This document shows positions 34,516-47,400 of a stretch of DNA of 64,000 nucleotides, piece after piece. The notes under the pieces were generated by a model. The model did not search any database, was not told the DNA's origin, and saw only the letters and a list, made by a program, of their open reading frames with translations. The position numbers and the translations under genes are program-made. The first letter of the stretch is position 1. Every line of letters starts with the position of its first letter. Origin of the DNA: Cinclus cinclus (Eukaryota > Chordata > Aves > Passeriformes > Cinclidae); the NCBI RefSeq assembly GCF_963662255.1, contig NC_085046.1:47445797-47509796 (forward strand), read 5' to 3'.

Positions 34516-37500
34516 TACCCTCTCAGTCTCGCAGACCCCAAACCCTTCAAAACATCCAGCGTTGGCTTGCAAAAAATGGAACGTGTAGCCACACAAACAC
34601 ATTGCTGGCTTTCGTAGTCCCTTAGAACTTTGTGCACTAGACAACACGAGCTAGCGATCCGCACTTTCACTCTCAACTACATGTAGCAGCACATTTCCCC
34701 CGAAGCCGCAGAGCTCAAGATTGCAGCAAAGCGTTTCCAGCTGCACGTGCAAAATGGAGAGATGTGTCGGGCCAGAAAGCATCTGTCCACCCACCTTCTT
34801 TCCTGTGATATCCAATCGCTTTCCCGCGTTTCCCGTGTTGCTGTGTCCACGCAGCAAAAGATCGAACAGATGGACGGGTCAGGACAGAAGGTGTTTTTCA
34901 AGTACCCCCTTCTCTTAGCAGTATACAAAATGAGCCCGGTGAACTGCCGCTGCGTGTCTCCTTTTCCTGCTAGACCTGCTGTCACTTTCTTCGCTCGCAC
35001 ATCTTCCTTCCAAACATCCAGCCGCTGTGCCTATAGAGAAAGGCTCTAGAAGTAAAAGCGCTGAGTGGCGTCTTCTCCTTTGCCCACGTAAACCACATCA
35101 TGTGTGCACTCTGTCTTGTCTTGCTCTCCCTGCATCTATCATTGTGCTCTTTGGATCTTGGAGCCTGAATGTTGTTTCTGAGGAGCGCTGCAAGAGGAAT
35201 AGCTCTCCCTGAACTGTCCCTCAGGACCGCAAGCGTGAATTCTGCTAGCAGGGCAGCTGCAAGCCTGTTTGGCAGCTAGTGCGCTGCGCACACCAGCCCC
35301 GTCCTCTGAGGTTTTGGTCTTGGGCTTTTGTGTGCCGTGGCCATGTCATTCTCCCGGAGGCGAAGCGTCGTCTATTTCATGCACAGTACAACTGTGCTGG
35401 CAGCGAAGCGCTGCTGAAGCATTGCTTCTGCCGAAATGTGCCCGTTGCCTGCACTTTCCTGCTAAACAGTACGTAACACTCCAACTCTCTTTTCTCGTTG
35501 TCCCCGTATAAGGGCAAAGCTTCTCGGCTACGTCTAATGAAAAAGAACTACGCTGCATTGCCCGTGCTATTGCTCCCCCTAAACATTCAAGAGGACAACA
35601 GTGCCGTCCTCTTTCTCTGGCCACATGGAAAGAGCCACCAATGCGCCGTGCTCTCTGCACGCGTCTCTTAAGCTATTTCTCGTGCGTCCTTGTTTGGAAA
35701 ATATTGTTCTTGCCGTTAGAGTCAGAGATGCAGAGAACACATTCATCGATGCAGTGGACAGAGGACAGAGTGAGCGTGTGAGCTTGATGTGACCTTCTGT
35801 GCTAGCCGGCTGCTAGAGAGCAAGGGAGACGAAGGGGAACAGCCCTTCCCAGGTGCGGTCTCAGGCGCCGAATTTTTGCGACGGGTAACTACTTTGCCCA
35901 ACTCCAGGCGCCCCAGAAGCCGGGCGTTGGTCTAGCCCGCAATCAACCTGGAAAGATGAAGGGAGGTGGTGGGCAAGAGGTCTATCCCTGGTTAGTGCTC
36001 GGAAGCCGAGGGCGGCGGAAGGCAACAGGTCTACCCTGCAGCAGGCTGCCGCGGGTGGTGAAGCGGAGGGCAACTGGTGTAGCAGAGAAAAGGCCCGCTA
36101 GTAGCACCGGAGACGGAGTGCAGCGGGCGCACCGTACTGAGGCGTCAGCGGGAGGGCATCAGGTCTACCTCGGAACGGGCCGCCCAAGGACGACGGAGGG
36201 CAGGCAACTGGTCTACCCAGATACGGGCTCCCACGAGACCCCGAGCGGGCGAAGAGCAACAGGTCTACCCCGTAGCAGGTCAGCGAAGGCCGTCAGGGGG
36301 CGGGCAACAGGTCTACCCTACCCTCGGCCTCCACAGACTGACTGACCGATGGCCATAGGTCTACTCTTTCCCCACGCCACGCCCGTCGAGGACGCCCGGT
36401 CCACCCAGCACGCACTGGGACACTGGCTTTTACCTCCCCAGCCTCTTGCTGGGACAGCAGCTGCTGGAAGTTGGCAACCGAGCTGCGAGAGTTAGAAACG
36501 TGTAGGATGAAGCTTCAGATCCCCTTCCCCTACCCCCAGATCGGGTTCCTCTGTTCTATATGTTGTTGAACGCCCAGTAGGACAGGTCCAGCAAGTACTT
36601 CTCTCCTGACACGTTTTGCTGAGCGAGTGCTACGTGGACCCATTGAATGCTGACAAGCAAAACGCAAAGAAGTGTATTTGAGCTGAGGAGAGAGCATGCA
36701 CAGCGCACAGTATTTCTCTATACTACACGGGATGAAAGGCAGCAAAGCTGAACGCGCTGGCCTGGCTTCATGTCTCGCTGGATGGCAGAAAGCCAAGAAC
36801 GACGCGGCAGAGCGCCAGGCTTGTTTGAGCAGCGTACTGGACGGCAAAAGTCCAACAAGAGCTCCTTCACCCTCGGCGGAGGCAGCTGAGCATGCTCTTG
36901 CTGCTAGGAAAAGTTAACGTGCAGACGGCGAACTCCTCTGCATGAGGCGATAAGCTTCTCTTCTTCTTACACCTTCACTGTTGCAGAGGTTTGCGGAGCA
37001 GAGAACACAAACTACTGGGTTGCATGCAGCTTTAGGTACAATTACATACTTTTTGCTGTACAGAGTCCAGACTGTCTATGGAGCTCTCACTCACGCAAAA
37101 GAGGCAGCAGAGAAGTACTTAATGGACTCGTCGTCTCCTTCACACTACGTTAAACGCAACGCCACCAACAGGGAAAAGGGAAGGAAACATGAAGGAGTGT
37201 CTTTATCCTGGAATATATTCCTTTGCTAGCTCCTCCTCCGGGACTTTTGTCCCTGCGAAGCTGTACTTTGCTCGCTGTGTAGCCGGGGAGAAAGAAACCG
37301 TTCGGAAAGCGAGGCGATTTGGTGGCACTTTGCCCCTCGTGCGAAAAGATTATTGCACCGTGAATGTGGGGCAAACTAACATTTCAAAGGGAAGCTCCGG
37401 GCAAGCTTGTTGTCTCGGAGGAGTTCTTTTACGTGAGACGTAGCCGAGAAGCTTTCTGTTTATATTCGGGAAATGAGCAAAGACAGCTGGAGTGGTACAT

Positions 37501-38810
37501 ACTGTTTAGCAGGAAAGTGCAGGCAACGGGCACGTTTCGGCAGAAGCAATGCTTCAGCAGCGCTTCACTGCCAGCACAGTGTGCTGGGCGTGAAATAGAC
37601 GACGCTTCACCTCCGGGAGAATGAAATGGCCACGGCACACAAAAGCCCAAGACCAAAACCTCAGAGGACGGGGCTGGTGTGCGCAGCACACTAGCTGCCA
37701 AACAGGCTTGCAGCTGCCCTGCTAGCAGAATTCACGCTTGCGGTCCTGAGGGACAGTTCAGGGAGAGCTATTCCTCTTGCAGCGCTCCTCAGAAACAACA
37801 TTCAGGCTCCAAGATCCAAAGAGCACAATGATAGATGCAGGGAGAGCAAGACAAGACAGAGTGCACACATGATGTGGTTTACGTGGGCAAAGGAGAAGAC
37901 GCCACTCAGCGCTTTTACTTCTAGAGCCTTTCTCTATAGGCGCAGCGGCTGGATGTTTGGAAGGAAGATGTGCGAGCGAAGAAAGTGACAGCAGGTCTAG
38001 CAGGAAAAGGAGACACGCAGCGGCAGTTCACCGGGCTCATTTTGTATACTGCTAAGAGAAGGGGGTACTTGAAAAACACCTTCTGTCCTGACCCGTCCAT
38101 CTGTTCGATCTTTTGCTGCGTGGACACAGCAACACGGGAAACGCGGGAAAGCGATTGGATATCACAGGAAAGAAGGTGGGTGGACAGATGCTTTCTGGCC
38201 CGACACATCTCTCCATTTTGCACGTGCAGCTGGAAACGCTTTGCTGCAATCTTGAGCTCTGCGGCTTCGGGGGAAATGTGCAGCTACATGTAGTTGAGAG
38301 AGAAAGTGCGGATCGCTAGCTCGTGTTGTCTAGTGCACAAAGTTCAAAGGGACTATGAAAGCCAGCAATGTGTTTGTGTGGCAACAGGTTCCATTTTTTG
38401 CAAGCCAACGCTGGATGTTTTGAAGGGTTTGGGGTCTGCGAGACTGAGAGGGTAGGATGGTACATAGAGGTCGAGAGAAAGTGATTGTCGCCAGGGAGGT
38501 GGATGCACTTCCGAGCGCGCGACTTTCATTTGGGCCGGAGGATCCCACAGAAATGTGAGCGGGCGAGGGCGCGCGCATCAAAAGAAACACACGATGCCGC
38601 TGTCGACCCACAAAAAAAGGAAGCACTGCCAGCCCACCTCGAATGTCCCGAGAGCAGAGCCAAGTAATAAATCTAACGTGCCAAGGCAAAAAGTTGTCCC
38701 TGGTCTTCCCCTTCCAACGGCATACTCTTCTTTGCACAGTAATGTTGCGCTGGAAACCAGATCTGCTTGGCTTTAGCAAAGTTTTCAATCTCTCGGAGTA
38801 CACAGCAAAG
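34516..38810. repeat. Macrosatellite unit U9 (higher-order type C)
   Basis: IR-L 34516-35549, IR-R 37422-38454. T668, G1146, C1415, A1922, G1938, T2056, A2688, A2729, A3207 and A3328, as in U13. A private T lies at 36145 (relative 1785) in the minisatellite. A3207 breaks the middle stem of the right hairpin cluster. Confidence 0.96.
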
Positions 38811-41800
38811 TACCCTCTCAGTCTCGCAGACCCCAAACCCTTCAAAACATCCAGCGTTGGCTTGCAAAAAATGGAACGTGTAGCCACACAAACACATTGC
38901 TGGCTTTCGTAGTCCCTTAGAACTTTGTGCACTAGACAACACGAGCTAGCGATCCGCACTTTCACTCTCAACTACATGTAGCAGCACATTTCCCCCGAAG
39001 CCGCAGAGCTCAAGATTGCAGCAAAGCGTTTCCAGCTGCACGTGCAAAATGGAGAGATGTGTCGGGCCAGAAAGCATCTGTCCACCCACCTTCTTTCCTG
39101 TGATATCCAATCGCTTTCCCGCGTTTCCCGTGTTGCTGTGTCCACGCAGCAAAAGATCGAACAGATGGACGGGTCAGGACAGAAGGTGTTTTTCAAGTAC
39201 CCCCTTCTCTTAGCAGTATACAAAATGAGCCCGGTGAACTGCCGCTGCGTGTCTCCTTTTCCTGCTAGACCTGCTGTCACTTTCTTCGCTCGCACATCTT
39301 CCTTCCAAACATCCAGCCGCTGTGCCTATAGAGAAAGGCTCTAGAAGTAAAAGCGCTGAGTGGCGTCTTCTCCTTTGCCCACGTAAACCACATCATGTGT
39401 GCACTCTGTCTTGTCTTGCTCTCCCTGCATCTATCATTGTGCTCTTTGGATCTTGGAGCCTGAATGTTGTTTCTGAGGAGCGCTGCAAGAGGAATAGCTC
39501 TCCCTGAACTGTCCCTCAGGACCGCAAGCGTGAATTCTGCTAGCAGGGCAGCTGCAAGCCTGTTTGGCAGCTAGTGCGCTGCGCACACCAGCCCCGTCCT
39601 CTGAGGTTTTGGTCTTGGGCTTTTGTGTGCCGTGGCCATGTCATTCTCCCGGAGGCGAAGCGTCGTCTATTTCATGCACAGTACAACTGTGCTGGCAGCG
39701 AAGCGCTGCTGAAGCATTGCTTCTGCCGAAATGTGCCCGTTGCCTGCACTTTCCTGCTAAACAGTACGTAACACTCCAACTCTCTTTTCTCGTTGTCCCC
39801 GTATAAGGGCAAAGCTTCTCGGCTACGTCTAATGAAAAAGAACTACGCTGCATTGCCCGTGCTATTGCTCCCCCTAAACATTCAAGAGGACAACAGTGCC
39901 GTCCTCTTTCTCTGGCCACATGGAAAGAGCCACCAATGCGCCGTGCTCTCTGCACGCGTCTCTTAAGCTATTTCTCGTGCGTCCTTGTTTGGAAAATATT
40001 GTTCTTGCCGTTAGAGTCAGAGATGCAGAGAACACATTCATCGATGCAGTGGACAGAGGACAGAGTGAGGGTGTGAGCTTGATGTGACCTTCTGTGCTAG
40101 CCGGCTGCTAGAGAGCAAGGGAGACGAAGGGGAACAGCCCTTCCCAGGTGCGGTCTCAGGCGCCGAATTTTTGCGACGGGTAACTACTTTGCCCAACTCC
40201 AGGCGCCCCAGAAGCCGGGCGTTGGTCTAGCCCGCAATCAACCTGGAAAGATGAAGGGAGGTGGTGGGCAAGAGGTCTATCCCTGGTTAGTGCTCGGAAG
40301 CCGAGGGCGGCGGAAGGCAACAGGTCTACCCTGCAGCAGGCTGCCGCGGGTGGTGAAGCGGAGGGCAACTGGTGTAGCAGAGAAAAGGCCCGCTAGTAGC
40401 ACCGGAGACGGAGTGCAGCGGGCGCACCGTACTGAGGCGGCAGCGGGAGGGCATCAGGTCTACCTCGGAACGGGCCGCCCAAGGACGACGGAGGGCAGGC
40501 AACTGGTCTACCCAGATACGGGCTCCCACGAGACCCCGAGCGGGCGAAGAGCAACAGGTCTACCCCGTAGCAGGTCAGCGAAGGCCGTCAGGGGGCGGGC
40601 AACAGGTCTACCCTACCCTCGGCCTCCACAGACTGACTGACCGATGGCCATAGGTCTACTCTTTCCCCACGCCACGCCCGTCGAGGACGCCCGGTCCACC
40701 CAGCACGCACTGGGACACTGGCTTTTACCTCCCCAGCCTCTTGCTGGGACAGCAGCTGCTGGAAGTTGGCAACCGAGCTGCGAGAGTTAGAAACGTGTAG
40801 GATGAAGCTTCAGATCCCCTTCCCCTACCCCCAGATCGGGTTCCTCTGTTCTATATGTTGTTGAACGCCCAGTAGGACAGGTCCAGCAAGTACTTCTCTC
40901 CTGACACGTTTTGCTGAGCGAGTGCTACGTGGACCCATTGAATGCTGACAAGCAAAACGCAAAGAAGTGTATTTGAGCTGAGGAGAGAGCATGCACAGCG
41001 CACAGTATTTCTCTATACTACACGGGATGAAAGGCAGCAAAGCTGAACGCGCTGGCCTGGCTTCATGTCTCGCTGGATGGCAGAAAGCCAAGAACGACGC
41101 GGCAGAGCGCCAGGCTTGTTTGAGCAGCGTACTGGACGGCAAAAGTCCAACAAGAGCTCCTTCACCCTCGGCGGAGGCAGCTGAGCATGCTCTTGCTGCT
41201 AGGAAAAGTTAACGTGCAGACGGCGAACTCCTCTGCATGAGGCGATAAGCTTCTCTTCTTCTTACACCTTCACTGTTGCAGAGGTTTGCGGAGCAGAGAA
41301 CACAAACTACTGGGTTGCATGCAGCTTTAGGTACAATTACATACTTTTTGCTGTACAGAGTCCAGACTGTCTATGGAGCTCTCACTCACGCAAAAGAGGC
41401 AGCAGAGAAGTACTTAATGGACTCGTCGTCTCCTTCACACTACGTTAAACGCAACGCCACCAACAGGGAAAAGGGAAGGAAACATGAAGGAGTGTCTTTA
41501 TCCTGGAATATATTCCTTTGCTAGCTCCTCCTCCGGGACTTTTGTCCCTGCGAAGCTGTACTTTGCTTGCTGTGTAGCCGGGGAGAAAGAAACCGTTCGG
41601 AAAGCGAGGCGATTTGGTGGCACTTTGCCCCTCGTGCGAAAAGATTATTGCACCGTGAATGTGGGGCAAACTAACATTTCAAAGGGAAGCTCCGGGCAAG
41701 CTTGTTGTCTCGGAGGAGTTCTTTTACGTGAGACGTAGCCGAGAAGCTTTCTGTTTATATTCGGGAAATGAGCAAAGACAGCTGGAGTGGTACATACTGT

Positions 41801-43105
41801 TTAGCAGGAAAGTGCAGGCAACGGGCACGTTTCGGCAGAAGCAATGCTTCAGCAGCGCTTCACTGCCAGCACAGTGTGCTGGGCGTGAAATAGACGACGC
41901 TTCACCTCCGGGAGAATGAAATGGCCACGGCACACAAAAGCCCAAGACCAAAACCTCAGAGGACGGGGCTGGTGTGCGCAGCACACTAGCTGCCAAACAG
42001 GCTTGCAGCTGCCCTGCTAGCAGAATTCACGCTTGCGGTCCTGAGGGACAGTTCAGGGAGAGCTATTCCTCTTGCAGCGCTCCTCAGAAACAACATTCAG
42101 GCTCCAAGATCCAAAGAGCACAATGATAGATGCAGGGAGAGCAAGACAAGACAGAGTGCACACATGATGTGGTTTACGTGGGCAAAGGAGAAGACGCCAC
42201 TCAGCGCTTTTACTTCTAGAGCCTTTCTCTATAGGCGCAGCGGCTGGATGTTTGGAAGGAAGATGTGCGAGCGAAGAAAGTGACAGCAGGTCTAGCAGGA
42301 AAAGGAGACACGCAGCGGCAGTTCACCGGGCTCATTTTGTATACTGCTAAGAGAAGGGGGTACTTGAAAAACACCTTCTGTCCTGACCCGTCCATCTGTT
42401 CGATCTTTTGCTGCGTGGACACAGCAACACGGGAAACGCGGGAAAGCGATTGGATATCACAGGAAAGAAGGTGGGTGGACAGATGCTTTCTGGCCCGACA
42501 CATCTCTCCATTTTGCACGTGCAGCTGGAAACGCTTTGCTGCAATCTTGAGCTCTGCGGCTTCGGGGGAAATGTGCAGCTACATGTAGTTGAGAGAGAAA
42601 GTGCGGATCGCTAGCTCGTGTTGTCTAGTGCACAAAGTTCAAAGGGGCTATGAAAGCCAGCAATGTGTTTGTGTGGCAACAGGTTCCATTTTTTGCAAGC
42701 CAACGCTGGATGTTTTGAAGGGTTTGGGGTCTGCGAGACTGAGAGGGTAGGATGGTACATAGAGGTCGAGAGAAAGTGATTGTCGCCAGGGAGGTGGATG
42801 CACTTCCGAGCGCGCGACTTTCATTTGGGCCGGAGGATCCCACAGAAATGTGAGCGGGCGAGGGCGCGCGCATCAAAAGAAACACACGATGCCGCTGTCG
42901 ACCCACAAAAAAAGGAAGCACTGCCAGCCCACCTCGAATGTCCCGAGAGCAGAGCCAAGTAATAAATCTAACGTGCCAAGGCAAAAAGTTGTCCCTGGTC
43001 TTCCCCTTCCAACGGCATACTCTTCTTTGCACAGTAATGTTGCGCTGGAAACCAGATCTGCTTGGCTTTAGCAAAGTTTTCAATCTCTCGGAGTACACAG
43101 CAAAG
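38811..43105. repeat. Macrosatellite unit U10 (higher-order type D)
   Basis: IR-L 38811-39844, IR-R 41717-42749. As U9 but G1415, a private T at 41568 (relative 2913), and the A3986/G3992 pair otherwise seen only in U2. Closest to U15. Confidence 0.96.
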
Positions 43106-46100
43106 TACCCTCTCAGTCTCGCAGACCCCAAACCCTTCAAAACATCCAGCGTTGGCTTGCAAAAAATGGAACGTGTAGCCACACAAACACATTGCTGGCT
43201 TTCGTAGTCCCTTAGAACTTTGTGCACTAGACAACACGAGCTAGCGATCCGCACTTTCACTCTCAACTACATGTAGCAGCACATTTCCCCCGAAGCCGCA
43301 GAGCTCAAGATTGCAGCAAAGCGTTTCCAGCTGCACGTGCAAAATGGAGAGATGTGTCGGGCCAGAAAGCATCTGTCCACCCACCTTCTTTCCTGTGATA
43401 TCCAATCGCTTTCCCGCGTTTCCCGTGTTGCTGTGTCCACGCAGCAAAAGATCGAACAGATGGACGGGTCAGGACAGAAGGTGTTTTTCAAGTACCCCCT
43501 TCTCTTAGCAGTATACAAAATGAGCCCGGTGAACTGCCGCTGCGTGTCTCCTTTTCCTGCTAGACCTGCTGTCACTTTCTTCGCTCGCACATCTTCCTTC
43601 CAAACATCCAGCCGCTGCGCCTATAGAGAAAGGCTCTAGAAGTAAAAGCGCTGAGTGGCGTCTTCTCCTTTGCCCACGTAAACCACATCATGTGTGCACT
43701 CTGTCTTGTCTTGCTCTCCCTGCATCTATCATTGTGCTCTTTGGATCTTGGAGCCTGAATGTTGTTTCTGAGGAGCGCTGCAAGAGGAATAGCTCTCCCT
43801 GAACTGTCCCTCAGGACCGCAAGCGTGAATTCTGCTAGCAGGGCAGCTGCAAGCCTGTTTGGCAGCTAGTGCGCTGCGCACACCAGCCCCGTCCTCTGAG
43901 GTTTTGGTCTTGGGCTTTTGTGTGCCATGGCCATGTCATTCTCCCGGAGGCGAAGCGTCGTCTATTTCATGCACAGTACAACTGTGCTGGCAGCGAAGCG
44001 CTGCTGAAGCATTGCTTCTGCCGAAATGTGCCCGTTGCCTGCACTTTCCTGCTAAACAGTACGTAACACTCCAACTCTCTTTTCTCGTTGTCCCCATATA
44101 AGGGCAAAGCTTCTCGGCTACGTCTAATGAAAAAGAACTACGCTGCATTGCCCGTGCTATTGCTCCCCCTAAACATTCAAGAGGACAACAGTGCCGTCCT
44201 CTTTCTCTGGCCACATGGAAAGAGCCACCAATGCGCCGTGCTCTCTGCACGCGTCTCTTAAGCTATTTCTCGTGCGTCCTTGTTTGGAAAATATTGTTCT
44301 TGCCGTTAGAGTCAGAGATGCAGAGAACACATTCATCGATGCAGTGGACAGAGGACAGAGTGAGGGTGTGAGCTTGATGTGACCTTCTGTGCTAGCCGGC
44401 TGCTAGAGAGCAAGGGAGACGAAGGGGAACAGCCCTTCCCAGGTGCGGTCTCAGGCGCCGAATTTTTGCGACGGGTAACTACTTTGCCCAACTCCAGGCG
44501 CCCCAGAAGCCGGGCGTTGGTCTAGCCCGCAATCAACCTGGAAAGATGAAGGGAGGTGGTGGGCAAGAGGTCTATCCCTGGTTAGTGCTCGGAAGCCGAG
44601 GGCGGCGGAAGGCAACAGGTCTACCCTGCAGCAGGCTGCCGCGGGTGGTGAAGCGGAGGGCAACTGGTGTAGCAGAGAAAAGGCCCGCTAGTAGCACCGG
44701 AGACGGAGTGCAGCGGGCGCACCGTACTGAGGCGGCAGCGGGAGGGCATCAGGTCTACCTCGGAACGGGCCGCCCAAGGACGACGGAGGGCAGGCAACTG
44801 GTCTACCCAGATACGGGCTCCCACGAGACCCCGAGCGGGCGAAGAGCAACAGGTCTACCCCGTAGCAGGTCGGCGAAGGCCGTCAGGTGGCGGGCAACAG
44901 GTCTACCCTACCCTCGGCCTCCACAGACTGACTGACCGATGGCCATAGGTCTACTCTTTCCCCACGCCACGCCCGTCGAGGACGCCCGGTCCACCCAGCA
45001 CGCACCGGGACACTGGCTTTTACCTCCCCAGCCTCTTGCTGGGACAGCAGCTGCTGGAAGTTGGCAACCGAGCTGCGAGAGTTAGAAACGTGTAGGATGA
45101 AGCTTCAGATCCCCTTCCCCTACCCCCAGATCGGGTTCCTCTGTTCTATATGTTGTTGAACGCCCAGTAGGACAGGTCCAGCAAGTACTTCTCTCCTGAC
45201 ACGTTTTGCTGAGCGAGTGCTACGTGGACCCATTGAATGCTGACAAGCAAAACGCAAAGAAGTGTATTTGAGCTGAGGAGAGAGCATGCACAGCGCACAG
45301 TATTTCTCTATACTACACGGGATGAAAGGCAGCAAAGCTGAACGCGCTGGCCTGGCTTCATGTCTCGCTGGATGGCAGAAAGCCAAGAACGACGCGGCAG
45401 AGCGCCAGGCTTGTTTGAGCAGCGTACTGGACGGCAAAAGTCCAACAAGAGCTCCTTCACCCTCGGCGGAGGCAGCTGAGCATGCTCTTGCTGCTAGGAA
45501 AAGTTAACGTGCAGACGGCGAACTCCTCTGCATGAGGCGATAAGCTTCTCTTCTTCTTACACCTTCACTGTTGCAGAGGTTTGCGGAGCAGAGAACACAA
45601 ACTACTGGGTTGCATGCAGCTTTAGGTACAATTACATCCTTTTTGCTGTACAGAGTCCAGACTGTCTATGGAGCTCTCGCTCACGCAAAAGAGGCAGCAG
45701 AGAAGTACTTAATGGACTCGTCGTCTCCTTCACACTACGTTAAACGCAACGCCACCAACAGGGAAAAGGGAAGGAAACATGAAGGAGTGTCTTTATCCTG
45801 GAATATATTCCTTTGCTAGCTCCTCCTCCGGGACTTTTGTCCCTGCGAAGCTGTACTTTGCTCGCTGTGTAGCCGGGGAGAAAGAAACCGTTCGGAAAGC
45901 GAGGCGATTTGGTGGCACTTTGCCCCTCGTGCGAAAAGATTATTGCACCGTGAATGTGGGGCAAACTAACATTTCAAAGGGAAGCTCCGGGCAAGCTTGT
46001 TGTCTCGGAGGAGTTCTTTTACGTGAGACGTAGCCGAGAAGCTTTCTGTTTATATTCGGGAAATGAGCAAAGACAGCTGGAGTGGTACATACTGTTTAGC

Positions 46101-47400
46101 AGGAAAGTGCAGGCAACGGGCACGTTTCGGCAGAAGCAATGCTTCAGCAGCGCTTCGCTGCCAGCACAGTGTGCTGGGCGTGAAATAGACGACGCTTCAC
46201 CTCCGGGAGAATGAAATGGCCACGGCACACAAAAGCCCAAGACCAAAACCTCAGAGGACGGGGCTGGTGTGCGCAGCGCACTAGCTGCCAAACAGGCTTG
46301 CAGCTGCCCTGCTAGCAGAATTCACGCTTGCGTTCCTGAGGGACAGTTCAGGGAGAGCTATTCCTCTTGCAGCGCTCCTCAGAAACAACATTCAGGCTCC
46401 AAGATCCAAAGAGCACAATGATAGATGCAGGGAGAGCAAGACAAGACAGAGTGCACACATGATGTGGTTTACGTGGGCAAAGGAGAAGACGCCACTCAGC
46501 GCTTTTACTTCTAGAGCCTTTCTCTATAGGCGCAGCGGCTGGATGTTTGGAAGGAAGATGTGCGAGCGAAGAAAGTGACAGCAGGTCTAGCAGGAAAAGG
46601 AGACACGCAGCGGCAGTTCACCGGGCTCATTTTGTATACTGCTAAGAGAAGGGGGTACTTGAAAAACACCTTCTGTCCTGACCCGTCCATCTGTTCGATC
46701 TTTTGCTGCGTGGACACAGCAACACGGGAAACGCGGGAAAGCGATTGGATATCACAGGAAAGAAGGTGGGTGGACAGATGCTTTCTGGCCCGACACATCT
46801 CTCCATTTTGCACGTGCAGCTGGAAACGCTTTGCTGCAATCTTGAGCTCTGCGGCTTCGGGGGAAATGTGCAGCTACATGTAGTTGAGAGAGAAAGTGCG
46901 GATCGCTAGCTCGTGTTGTCTAGTGCACAAAGTTCAAAGGGACTATGAAAGCCAGCAATGTGTTTGTGTGGCAACAGGTTCCATTTTTTGCAAGCCAACG
47001 CTGGATGTTTTGAAGGGTTTGGGGTCTGCGAGACTGAGAGGGTAGGATGGTACATAGAGGTCGAGAGAAAGTGATTGTCGCCAGGGAGGTGGATGCACTT
47101 CCGAGCGCGCGACTTTCATTTGGGCCGGAGGATCCCACAGAAATGTGAGCGGGCGAGGGCGCGCGCATCAAAAGAAACACACGATGCCGCTGTCGACCCA
47201 CAAAAAAAGGAAGCACTGCCAGCCCACCTCGAATGTCCCGAGAGCAGAGCCAAGTAATAAATCTAACGTGCCAAGGCAAAAAGTTGTCCCTGGTCTTCCC
47301 CTTCCAACGGCATACTCTTCTTTGCACAGTAATGTTGCGCTGGAAACCAGATCTGCTTGGCTTTAGCAAAGTTTTCAATCTCTCGGAGTACACAGCAAAG
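43106..47400. repeat. Macrosatellite unit U11 (type A again)
   Basis: IR-L 43106-44139, IR-R 46012-47044. Carries the U7 set, including A977 (43927), A1146 (44096), G3328 and T3383. No difference from U7 found. Confidence 0.96.
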